A stretch of DNA of 11,348 nucleotides from Dictyocoela muelleri (Eukaryota > Microsporidia): the NCBI GenBank assembly GCA_016256075.1, contig SDVU01000688.1, forward strand, positions 1-11,348, in the 5' to 3' direction. The translations under genes were made by a program, and so were the position numbers. The notes beneath the pieces are model-generated. The model saw only the letters and a list, made by a program, of their open reading frames with translations, had not been told where the DNA came from and did no database searches. Below are positions 1 to 7,191 of the stretch, in pieces. Within the stretch, counting starts at the first letter, position 1; every line of letters starts with the position of its first letter.

Positions 1-370
1 AATAATACGTCACTTCCTAAGCTACCCAGAAGTCCAGCTGTATACGCGATTTTCGTTTTATCAATGACTCAGCAGGAAACAGGTAGTTAGTGGCTTTTCA
101 TGAATTTTTATTTTTCACTACTTTTTGCCGAGATGCGTCGCCGCACTTATCCCCACACCTAAGAGTGTCTCTTCTGCTTCATTGTCATATTAGACCAAGT
201 CTTAATCAGCTATACCACACTAGAACAGCTGTATATTAAACTATAATTATATAGTTTTTGTCCGCTTAATGTCATTCCCTCATTATTTATTAAAGAATGA
301 CGTCAGCAGGATTCGAACCACGATACTTAAATTTTACATTCAAGAGTGTTAACCACTGAGCTATCGGACC
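1..370 (-). mobile_element. tRNA-headed SINE-like element, copy A (cut by window edge)
   Basis: Seen: reading on the minus strand, the element starts at 370 with a tRNA-like head (GGTCCGA, then the A box at 363-353 and the B box at 319-309). A ~300 bp body follows and runs off the left edge of the window. It matches copy B (1265-1724) closely: over the ~145 bases nearest the window edge I count about nine differences. The B box is the perfect consensus GGTTCGAATCC. The head does not fold as a working tRNA, because the acceptor 3' strand and the T stem do not pair well. A tRNA-like RNA polymerase III promoter followed by an unrelated body, in several copies, is the hallmark of a SINE. No partner LINE or poly(A) tail is seen, so the SINE label is an inference. 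Confidence 0.7.
309..363 (-). promoter_or_regulatory. Internal RNA polymerase III promoter (A and B boxes) of SINE copy A
   Basis: On the minus strand, TAGCTCAGTGG at 363-353 fits the A-box consensus TRGYNNANNNG. GGTTCGAATCC at 319-309 is a perfect B box. The 33-base gap between them is the normal tRNA spacing. This is the best-preserved promoter of the copies in the window. Confidence 0.72.
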
Positions 371-371
371 C

Positions 372-565
372 GATTTTATTTATTGTATTTATTTTTTTTG
401 TTCATATTTAAGAGTCATTTTTTGAAATAAGAAAATATAATGGATTTTATTAACAAATTTTTATTTTATGTTCATGTTAAGGGAAAGGGTCATTTTTTAT
501 TAATGATTTTATTATTAAATTAAAAAAAGAGCAGTGTTCATATTTAAGAGTGTTTTTTAAGAGGA
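372..565. repeat. Degenerate tandem repeat, three units of about 56-71 bp
   Basis: Units begin at 372, 443 and 505, each with GATTTTATT followed by an AT-rich stretch. Each then has a TGTTCATRTTAAG core, near 400, 469 and 534, and a T-run. The units differ in length and have small insertions, so the array is old. No coding frame runs through it. Confidence 0.5.
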
Positions 566-723
566 TTCACTGTAGTTCTAGAATTTGTATCGAAAATAAC
601 TTCAATTCCTGAATATTGTAAATAAGTTCATCATAACTAGTAAGAAGAATTATCAATTTTTTCTTGTATTTTTAAATTTTGAAAGTTAAATAGGTCTTTT
701 TATATCAATTCCGACCACATCAT

Positions 724-1156
724 TATATATATTACATGCTGAACATATACATAGCTGCCAAATGAGAGTTGTCTCCTACTGTGGTCTTTAGACCTTTGGT
801 TCATGGTGCTCGATAATACGTCACTCCTAAGCTACCCAGATGTGTGCGCGATTTTCGTTTCATCAATGACTCAACAGGATACAGATAATTATTGGTTGTC
901 AAGATTTTTTTATTACTTTTTGACGAGATGCGTCGTATCACTGATCCCCACACCATGTAGATCCCATTCTACTTCATTGTCATTTAGACCAGGTCTTAAT
1001 CAGCTATTAACACTGGTACAGCTGTATATTAATACTATATTTCTATAGTTTTTGACCATAATGCCTTTCATTATTTATTCAAGAGTGACGTCGGTGATTC
1101 AAACCTCGATACTTAAATTTTACATCCAAAATTGTTAACCTCTGAGCTATCTGGCC
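724..1156 (-). mobile_element. tRNA-headed SINE-like element, copy C
   Basis: Reading on the minus strand, the head begins at 1156 (GGCCAGATAGCTCAGAGG) and the body runs to the TA-rich end near 724. It covers the full length seen in copy B. The B box (1105-1095, GGTTTGAATCA) is degraded and the body carries several small deletions relative to A and B, so this is an older copy. It lies head-to-head with copy B across a ~108 bp spacer. An 81-residue open frame at 803-1048 is a chance frame in the repeat, not a gene. Confidence 0.7.
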
Positions 1157-1264
1157 TACCTGCCTAACCGCCGTAACTCCAAAAATTTTCTGTGGATTCC
1201 TGAAGTATCTGAGAGGCACAATGGGTCCGTGTAGGCCACTTCGAGAAACACTCTTTAGATCATA

Positions 1265-1724
1265 GGCCAGATAGCTCAGTGGTTAACACTTTTGAATGTA
1301 AAATTTAAATATCGTAGTTCGAATCCCGCTGACTTCACTCTTTAATAAATAATGAGGGAATGACATTAAGCAGTCAAAAACTATAGAAATATAGTTTAAT
1401 ATACAGCTGTTCCAGTGTGGTATAGCTGATTAAGACTCGGTCTAATATGCCAATGAAGCAGAAGGGACTCTTCTAGGTGTAGGGATGAGTGCGGCGACGC
1501 ATCTCGGCAAAAAGTAGTGAAAAATAAAAATTCACGAAAAGTCACTAATTACCTGTATACTGCTGAGTCATTGGTAAAACGAAAATCGCGTATACAGCTG
1601 GGCTTCTGGGTAGCTTAGGAAGTGACGTATTATAGAACATCAGGAACCAAAGGTTATAAGGCCATGGTGAGAGACAACTCCCCGGGTTGGCAGCTAGGGA
1701 TGTTGTCAGCATGTAATATATATA
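1265..1724 (+). mobile_element. tRNA-headed SINE-like element, copy B (full length)
   Basis: Seen: a tRNA-like head at about 1265-1335 with A box TAGCTCAGTGG at 1272-1282 and B box AGTTCGAATCC at 1316-1326. A ~390 bp body follows, shared with copies A, C and D, ending in a TA-rich tail (TATATATA near 1717-1724). The body has no open frame of note, as expected for a SINE. Head positions 1-7 and the A/B spacing fit a tRNA origin, but the stems are too degenerate to name the amino acid. The 3' end lies about 210 bp upstream of SEC62. A terminal-repeat retroelement or a MITE with a chance tRNA-like end is the main alternative. Confidence 0.72.
1272..1326 (+). promoter_or_regulatory. Internal RNA polymerase III promoter of SINE copy B
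   Basis: The A box (1272-1282) fits TRGYNNANNNG exactly. The B box (1316-1326) differs from GGTTCGANTCC only at its first base. The spacing of 33 bases is tRNA-like. Whether it is transcribed cannot be told from sequence. Confidence 0.65.
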
Positions 1725-1926
1725 CTGTTTTAGATGAATATTAATTTGAGTTGATAAAGTATAATATTAATATTTAAAAATGTCCTATAAAATCTTCAAA
1801 CTAATTCATAAATTGAAATTCTCATTTTTCAAGAACATACGCTGTCAATTAATTGAACCTTTTAATTACAATTCAATTTTATATAATATTCATTTATCAT
1901 GAAAAATAAAAAAAATGAATAGATGA

Positions 1927-1935
1927 CCCCCTATG
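1927..1935 (+). promoter_or_regulatory. C-run at the SEC62 start codon
   Basis: Five C residues (1927-1931) sit one base before the ATG at 1933, in otherwise AT-rich sequence. Short CCC or GGG motifs right before start codons are a reported feature of microsporidian genes. It supports this ATG: ATG triplets at 1915 and 1923 are out of frame or run straight into a stop. Confidence 0.5.
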
Positions 1936-2523
1936 GATGCCGAGCTCTTAAAAGTTGAAAAAATTCTTAGAAAAATTAAAACAACAGAAAAAATTCTTAA
2001 TAACGAAAGACGCGTTCAATGCATAACAGGAAACGAAATAATTGAAAAATTAAAGGTTGCTGGTTATGAAGAGACAATAATTACACAATTGATGAACGTT
2101 CTTCTTGAAGAAAGAATTTTAATAAAAGGAAGAATTGATAAAAATTATATAAAAATGGACCTAGATACAAAATTTAAAAAAGATTGTTCATACATGTGGG
2201 TTCATGAAAAAATAAGCCATCTTCATTTATTGATAAGTGCGGGTGTTATCTTATTTACTATTTTTATACTTATGTTCCAGCTTTGGCCTAATAATTTGAA
2301 AACTTATGCTACATATGCATCGTACCCGTTGCTTGTATTTATCGGGTTTATGATTATAATGGGCATTGTTAGGCTTATATTTTTTGCTATCACCTTTTTT
2401 ACTAATTCACCCGGAATATGGATATTTCCGAATTTATTTGCTGATGTAGGTATAATAGATAGTTTTATTCCTGTTTGGGAATATCATGGTATTGATACGA
2501 AGCCTAAGAAAAAAGAGGATTAA
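1933..2523 (+). CDS. SEC62: Protein translocation protein SEC62
   Basis: SEC62 is an ER membrane subunit that works with Sec61 and Sec63 in post-translational import of secretory proteins. The 196-residue product has a lysine- and glutamate-rich cytosolic N-terminal domain (1-95). A first membrane segment (~98-116) is followed by LWPNNLK (117-123), matching the WP-containing loop of the family. A second membrane segment (~130-154) precedes the family hallmark WIFPNLFADVGIIDSFIPVW (163-182) and a short basic tail (PKKKED). It is shorter than yeast Sec62 (283 residues), mainly in the tail, as expected for microsporidia. No intron is needed. The ATG is chosen because of the adjacent C-run and because upstream ATGs are closed or out of frame. 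Overlapping AATAAA signals follow the stop. The gene stands alone, with a SINE copy ~210 bp upstream and a repeat-rich desert downstream. The family call is strong. Confidence 0.93.
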   Translation: MDAELLKVEKILRKIKTTEKILNNERRVQCITGNEIIEKLKVAGYEETIITQLMNVLLEERILIKGRIDKNYIKMDLDTKFKKDCSYMWVHEKISHLHLLISAGVILFTIFILMFQLWPNNLKTYATYASYPLLVFIGFMIIMGIVRLIFFAITFFTNSPGIWIFPNLFADVGIIDSFIPVWEYHGIDTKPKKKED

Positions 2524-2526
2524 AAT

Positions 2527-2536
2527 AATAAATAAA
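2527..2536 (+). terminator. Likely polyadenylation signal of SEC62
   Basis: Two overlapping AATAAA hexamers (2527-2532 and 2531-2536) begin four bases after the TAA stop at 2521-2523. Very short 3' ends are usual in microsporidia. The sequence is AT-rich, so a chance match is possible. Confidence 0.35.
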
Positions 2537-3377
2537 AATAATTGTTGTTATAATTATTTTTGGTCATAATTCTTAATTTTGTTTGATCATAATTGTTATT
2601 TAGAATTAATCATCATTATTAATTATATTTAATCCGGGTTTAGTTATTTTTCAGGTTTTACAAATTTATTATATAGGCTGTGTAATTAATATTTATTTCT
2701 TTGAATTTACTAGTAATCTTTAGATTTATAATTTAAATATATTTTTTAAAAAATATCATTTTTAAAAGTATGATTATTCTTATTAATTTAAACTTTAATA
2801 ATTTAACTTTAATCATTTAACTTTAATAATTTAACGTTAATAATTTAACTTTAATGATTAAAACTCTAATGATTAAAACTTTAATGATACGCTTTTTAAT
2901 CATTTTATTGAATTTAATCGTTTTAAGTCGATGTTTTTAATTTAATTATAAATATAAATTTATGATTTGATGTTATACTTACTTTTATATTTATCGTAAA
3001 TTTCTGTTTAGAATATTTTAAATAAACTGGCATGTTCCTAACTGACAACTTTAGAATTTTTATTAATCTAAGATGATCGCATTGTTATATGAAAATGTTT
3101 TTAAAGAATAAGTTCTAAAATTATTTATTCGCTTTTTAGAAATAAAAATAAATTTTTTTTGCGAAAAAGGTTTTGCTCACATTTGAGAAGGTATTTTCGA
3201 AAGGTATAACCCTGTTTTAATATTCAACAGAAAAATAAATTCAAAAACATTAAAAATAATATAAAAACAAAAAACTATAGACAAATAAGCGTTTATTCAT
3301 AATACTTTTTATATAACTTTTTGGTACTAACTTCTTTTGAAGCCTTCATAAAATACTAAGTATCAAGAAACTGAAAT
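2537..3377. other. AT-rich intergenic stretch without a recognisable gene
   Basis: No open frame or translated motif in either direction looks like a protein here. Apart from the 14-bp array at 2791-2888 it holds only AT-rich sequence with A- and T-runs. Confidence 0.6.
2791..2888. repeat. 14-bp tandem repeat, seven units
   Basis: The unit is AACTTTAATAATTT with variants (AATCATTT, AATGATTA). Units begin at 2791, 2805, 2819, 2833, 2847, 2861 (15 bp) and 2876 (partial). It is a simple AT-rich minisatellite with no coding frame. Confidence 0.8.
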
Positions 3378-3507
3378 AATAACTGAAATACAAATGTCTT
3401 TGCAGTTGAATAATTCTAGATTAGTTTTTTAAAATATAAATATTTGAATAATTTTAAAAAAAAATCTAGAATTATTCAACTGCAAAGACATTTGTATATC
3501 AGTTATT
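3378..3507. repeat. Foldback inverted repeat (long hairpin)
   Basis: Arms 3378-3420 and 3465-3507 are 43 bp each with a single mismatch. The stem continues inward through TTTTAAAAT and ATTTTAAAA (to about 3435 and 3451), giving a stem of roughly 57 bp and a loop of about 15 bases. No target duplication is evident at the ends. It directly precedes the GC-richer repeat tract. A foldback element, a MITE reduced to its ends, or a double-stranded RNA source are the candidate readings. Confidence 0.85.
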
Positions 3508-3519
3508 GTCACGGGTCAG

Positions 3520-3585
3520 ACGATACCCACGACAGAGCTTACCCACGCCGGATTTTATCCAAGCCAAACGATACCCACGACAGAG
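3520..3585. repeat. 18-bp direct repeat, two copies 48 bp apart
   Basis: ACGATACCCACGACAGAG occurs at 3520-3537 and again, identical, at 3568-3585. It sits between the foldback hairpin and the 13-bp array, and shares the GATACC flavour of that array, so it may be its diverged leading edge. Confidence 0.8.
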
Positions 3586-4088
3586 AATAACTTCATAGAA
3601 TCCCGCCATAGAATATTACCATAAAATACTGCCATAGAATACCGACATAAAGATAACCATAGAATGCCGTCATAGAATACCGCCAGCGCATACCGCCAAA
3701 GCATACAGCCAGTGCATACTGCCAAAGCATGCCACTAGTGCATACCGCCAAAGCTTAATGTCAGACTATACTGGTATAACATACTGCGAGTGCATACTAA
3801 AAGTGCATAAAGGCAAAGCATATAGCTATAGCATACCGCGAGTGCAGTTTGCGAGGGCATATTGCCAGTGCATACCATCAGACCATACATGTAGATCTAC
3901 CGGCAAAGCATACCACTGCCAGTGCATGCTGCCAGTGCATATCAACGGTGTATATCGGCAAAGCATACCGTTATAACTTACTGGTATAGCATACAGATAT
4001 TGCTAACCAGCAGTGTATAGCAAATGTGCATACCAGCAGTACATACTGATGGAACATATTGAGAGAGCATAGTTATAGAACAAATTGG
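3586..4088. repeat. 13-bp minisatellite array, about 38 units
   Basis: A degenerate unit such as ATACCGCCAAAGC or ATACCGCCAGTGC repeats with a steady 13-bp period, with few length changes. The 5' part uses the variant ATAGAATACCGCC. It is GC-richer than its surroundings. Since 13 is not a multiple of three, the 72-residue frame at 3758-3976 and the opposite-strand frame at 3978-4190 are by-products and not genes. Confidence 0.85.
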
Positions 4089-4329
4089 CGATAAAAGTAA
4101 AGACCGGTCGTTACTAGGCCAGAGCTTTTTGCTAAAAAACAATAGTAGGTAAATTGATAAAAATTGTGTATTTTCTGGCATTATACTCATTTAAATAGAA
4201 AAATGAATTTACACATTTTTAAATTATTATTAGTTGAAAGCAATTTTGTAAATCTTTGAAAAAAATACTTAAGTGATTTACATGGAAATTAAAAATTCCG
4301 AAAAGTTGAAATAATTTCTTTTTTCATTG

Positions 4330-4990
4330 ATGAGACGCTACCAACTAGATTTGCAAGTTTAGATCGGGAAAGAAATTGGAATAAGAATGCCAATAGGTTT
4401 TATTTTAGTGCAGAATAAAATTTATTAAAATATAGATTAGGTGGGGATAGATATCTGAGAATTTTTATTGTTAAGAAACCTAAATCAGAGGCGATTATAT
4501 TTCCCTTAAAGATGTTACAAATGTACATGCAGACATAAATCGTTTCCTTTTTTTGCTTAAGACAATGGCCTACAGAGTGCTTAGAAAAGAGGTTATACAA
4601 ACTGTAAATGCTTGTAAAATCTGTCTGTGGTGGAATATGGCTACTAGTCCTGTACTTCGGCCTATAAATGCTATTAATCTCAGAAAATATATATATTGCT
4701 TATTTAGTAGATTTAGGTATTATTCCGAGGTCAAAAACGGATATAAATAGATGTTAATCGTGATATATTCGTTTTCGAAATATATGTTTACAATTCCTCT
4801 AAGACTTAAGGCTGCCAATTGTGTTGTGCACAAATTGAGATCACTTATTACGGTAAATGGACCACCACAGTTTCTTTATACCGACAATTGTACAGAATTT
4901 GCCATAGAATTAATGATTGATATGCTTTCTGAATTTAGAATGCGGCATATAGGAAGACGCGAAGATTTTCTTAATAAAAGGCCGGGTTAA
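4330..4990 (+). pseudogene. Fossil of a retroelement-type integrase (Ty3/gypsy-like)
   Basis: Two consecutive open stretches (4553-4750 and 4751-4990), with weaker traces from about 4330, read like the zinc-binding region and the start of the catalytic core of a retroviral-type integrase. A CxxC pair (NACKIC) is followed by a transition to a core with IYSFSKY and YTDN motifs. Ty3/gypsy elements are known in microsporidia, so this family is the likeliest; a Ginger-type or domesticated integrase is possible. No terminal repeats or other retroelement parts were found. It is broken, with at least two interruptions and no intact C-terminal part, and looks old. Confidence 0.65.
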
Positions 4991-5163
4991 AATAACAAAT
5001 CAGCCAATTAAATGATGTATTCCTCTTTGTTGATGACTTTAGAACTAAAGGACAATTGTCAAAAGTATGAGAAAGTTCTACATCTTCATATAACACTTTT
5101 CGTCATTCTTTTACATCCAATACACCGTTTATAATATTATTTTGCCCATCTATTCGTGAAATA

Positions 5164-5481
5164 ATGGAATGGAATCAAATTGAAGATTTAATTGGAAGTG
5201 ATATTACATGGAAAAGTTACGAAACAGATGATTCATATGAAGAAGTAAATTTAGAAATATATTTTCCGACAGATGATTTAAATGTTATAAATCTAAGTCT
5301 GGTTCTATTCAAAGGCGATGAAGACGAAATAATGTATTTTCCGAATTCTTCTTTGAATTTTCAAAATTTAGTTAGTGAAAGTGCGCGTGAATCTACAGGT
5401 AGAGCAATGGCTGGAATGGTTAGAAGAATTATGTGGCGAAATGAATATCTCGTTTTCAAGTTGTATCTAAAGACCTCATAA
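5164..5481 (+). CDS. Unrecognised protein, first frame (continues in another frame)
   Basis: I do not recognise this protein. It is 105 residues, acidic at the N-terminus (DLIGSD, YETDDSYEEVN), then an alternating hydrophobic and polar stretch that could form beta strands (NLSLVLFKGD, DEIMYFP). A more helical, basic part follows (SARESTGRAMAGMVRRIMW). There is no signal peptide or membrane segment. Codon use is ordinary for an AT-rich genome, and the composition is balanced, unlike the low-complexity chance frames elsewhere. A CCC lies 16 bases before the ATG, weakly in line with microsporidian promoters. The frame ends in seemingly arbitrary residues (KLYLKTS), while an overlapping frame continues as protein-like sequence (see 5445-5663). 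It begins about 170 bp after the integrase fossil but shows no similarity to retroelement proteins that I can see. Confidence 0.5.
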   Translation: MEWNQIEDLIGSDITWKSYETDDSYEEVNLEIYFPTDDLNVINLSLVLFKGDEDEIMYFPNSSLNFQNLVSESARESTGRAMAGMVRRIMWRNEYLVFKLYLKTS

Positions 5482-5663
5482 TATCAGATCTAGACAATAA
5501 TCAACATAATAGACTCCGTGGATTATATGAACATTTGAATACAATTGTCTATATTGTATATGAAATACTTCAGTTTAATCGAGTGCGGATAAAATCGCAA
5601 AGAAATAGTTTAGTGTTTTTGGACATAGATACAAAAAGATTAAAAATCTTTTGTGATGAATAA
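5445..5663 (+). pseudogene. Protein-like continuation of the 5164 gene in the -1 frame
   Basis: From 5445 the frame one base back is open to the TAA at 5661-5663. It reads as ordinary protein, with segments such as SKDLIISDLDNNQ, LRGLYEHLNTIVYIVYEIL and SLVFLDIDTKRLKIFCDE. It has no ATG of its own at a sensible place and overlaps the end of the first frame (5445-5481). The simplest reading is one gene of roughly 165 residues whose frame changes in the overlap. The cause could be a real lesion, an assembly or read error, or recoding. No canonical -1 slippery heptamer is seen, so recoding is the least likely. Confidence 0.5.
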
Positions 5664-5749
5664 ACTTATTGATTTTTTTCCCTAGTTTTTATTTTTCATA
5701 TATTTTTTTACCCCCCGAAAATCTTTTTACCCCATTTACCTCCAAATAA

Positions 5750-6900
5750 CATACAAAAAATCTTTTTTGGATCTTAAGTTTTTTCCCAATTAAAAAAGCT
5801 AGATTTTTCCACACATCGAAAAAAAAACAATTTGTGATTTTTCAATTTATATATTATAAATTTCATTAATTAAAATATTAAATCAATAATTAAATTTTAT
5901 GATTTTATAATTTAATAAATAAAAGGTATTAGCTTTAAATATTAATTACAGATATAAAAAAAATAGAAATTTAAACCAATTACTCATTTAATTAAAAAAA
6001 CTCTTTAAGGTCATTATTATTATAACATGATTTGTACATCGAGAAATTTAAATAATTGTAAATCGCCGAATGATATTCCCAACTTTTTATAACTTGTTTT
6101 TTAACTTGTTCTATAGTGATTCTCTATTTTGTGTGTAGACACAGTGGTCGGATTAACAAAATTTATCCGATGATTTACAGTTTCATGAGTATAACTATTA
6201 AATAGATGTTATAGCCACGCCATAGATCCTTCAAATATTCGAACTTGGTCTAAAAATTTCTGATATTATAAAATCAATTTTTCGGGACACCTATCGGGAA
6301 CTTCACGCACATAAAATTTAGATAGTGTGGTTGAGGTTTCTGCAATAGAAAATACTCTCTATTTTCCCAAGATATTCTTCAGGCGTAGTATTTTTGTATA
6401 TAGTTTAATATCGATTAATCTATTCGATATTATTTCCATCGCAGCCCCCTCTTTAAAAATTGTTTCAAAGTAATTGGAATTTTGTTTTATATCGCCATAT
6501 TTTTTTACATATGTCACTATTTATAACGAAATCTATACATAGCTCAGATTATTTCTTTTCGGTATAGAAATAATATAATATATTTGAAATATAAAATTTT
6601 CAATTTTATATTATACAAAAAGCTATATTTTCTTATATTAATATATTTTTAAAAATTTCTACAAGCCTTTCGTTGGCTTACAAAAGCTTGTAGATCTATA
6701 TTGCGTTTATATTTAGTTAATCACAGAAACTTTCTACACTCTACGCTTATAATATTGTGCGTAATAATCCTATATTACGCCAAAAAACCTAACTCCATCT
6801 TTATTATTTATGAATTTAATCAAATCTTTTAAATTCTAGGGTATTAATTTGTTTTTTCTCCTGTGAGGAAAAAACTAAGATCCGGTCTTTTTTACCCCCC
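5750..6900 (-). mobile_element. Decayed Merlin (IS1595-like) DNA transposon, Merlin-2
   Basis: The core evidence is the transposase remnant at 6020-6450. Flanking it are inverted segments GGATCTTAAGTTTTTTCC (5769-5786) and, inverted, GGATCTTAGTTTTTTCC (6883-6867), which differ by one base of length. On the right, the outward sequence GGTAAAAAAGACC resembles the GGTAAAAATAAG tip of Merlin-1. The left tip is not clear and no target duplication could be assigned. A length near 1.15 kb is normal for Merlin. The region outside the transposase remnant is AT-rich, and includes an 8-bp hairpin at 6659-6693 and a C-run then A-run near 6895-6915. The ends are approximate. Confidence 0.5.
6020..6450 (-). 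pseudogene. Merlin/IS1595-type transposase remnant (Merlin-2)
   Basis: A Merlin transposase cuts and pastes its own element with a DDE-type RNase H fold. On the minus strand the translated pieces follow the family order. FYVREVPDR lies at about 6310-6280. DLWRGYN, carrying the second catalytic aspartate, lies at 6228-6208. YTHETVNHRINFVNP and then THKIE, carrying the expected catalytic glutamate, lie at about 6195-6120. A C-terminal tail ends at a stop near 6020. Weaker traces of the part around the first aspartate reach about 6450. The pieces lie in different frames with in-frame stops, for example one near the second aspartate and one after THKIENHYRTS, so it is a pseudogene. The VNH..FVNP plus HT..IE signature is specific for this family. 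There is no ATG-started frame long enough to flag it automatically. Confidence 0.75.
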
Positions 6901-6974
6901 CCCCCAAAAAAAAAACCCTGGTTTACAAATGATTTATATTTTACAGTAATTTATTTTTTATAGAAATTATAGGT
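6451..6974. other. AT-rich stretch, presumed N-terminal side and end of Merlin-2
   Basis: No convincing coding sequence. It holds the 8-bp-arm hairpin at 6659-6693 (CTACAAGC and GCTTGTAG), the inverted segment at 6867-6883, and a run of about 11 C followed by about 10 A near 6895-6915. Weak transposase-like traces on the minus strand are not strong enough to claim. Confidence 0.4.
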
Positions 6975-7191
6975 AAGCTCAGGCCTGGGCAGGCTAAGAC
7001 CTGGGTATGCTTAGGCCTGGGTTTTCTCAGGCTTTGGTATGCTCAGGCCTGGGTATGCTCAGGCTTTGGTATGCTCAGGCCTGGGTAAGCTCAGGCCAGG
7101 GTATGCTCACGCCTATGAATGCTCAGGCCTGGGTAAGCTCGGGCCTGTGTATGCTCAGGCCTTGGTATGCTCAGGCCTTGGTATGCTCAGG
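6975..7191. repeat. 16-bp minisatellite, 13 units plus a partial one
   Basis: The unit ATGCTCAGGCCTGGGT repeats in strict 16-bp register from 6975 to 7182, with a partial unit to 7191. Two variants, GGCCTGGGT and GGCTTTGGT or GGCCTTGGT, alternate in part. Every unit carries AGGCCT or a close relative. It is a GC-rich island in AT-rich DNA. Because 16 is not a multiple of three the same peptide cycle (MLRPGYAQALVCSGLG) appears in all frames; the overlapping frames at 7007-7324 and 7039-7230 are by-products. Confidence 0.92.

Larger units (their letters stand above)
724..1724. repeat. Large inverted repeat formed by SINE copies C and B
   Basis: Arms 724-1157 and 1263-1724 are imperfect reverse complements, starting symmetrically at TCTGGCCTA and TAGGCCAGA and ending in TATATATATTACATGCTG and its mirror. 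The ~105 bp centre (1158-1262) is unique sequence. A read-through transcript would fold into a ~430 bp imperfect duplex. It could be two independent insertions or one duplication-inversion; no outer target duplication is visible. Confidence 0.75.

Noticed and set aside
803-1048. 81-residue open frame
   Set aside because: It lies wholly inside SINE copy C; the other copies do not keep the frame open.
1265-1337. A functional tRNA gene at the SINE head
   Set aside because: The A and B boxes are good but the acceptor and T stems do not pair, the D stem partner is missing, no credible anticodon arm is seen, and the same head recurs with a fixed non-tRNA body.
3758-3976. 72-residue cysteine-rich frame
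   Set aside because: It is a translation of the 13-bp array; the period is not a multiple of three and units vary freely, so no selection on protein is apparent.
3978-4190. 70-residue minus-strand frame
   Set aside because: It is partly the tail of the 13-bp array read backwards, with no recognisable motif.
4400-4600. 66-residue minus-strand frame
   Set aside because: It lies opposite the integrase fossil and shows no motif of its own.
5445-5481. Programmed -1 frameshift in the unknown gene
   Set aside because: No X XXY YYZ slippery heptamer and no strong downstream stem could be seen; a lesion or a sequence error is simpler.
5703-5735. Outer left end of Merlin-2 at the C-runs
   Set aside because: The TTTTTACCCC motifs here point the same way as the right end at 6886-6900, so they are direct and not inverted copies; low complexity explains them.
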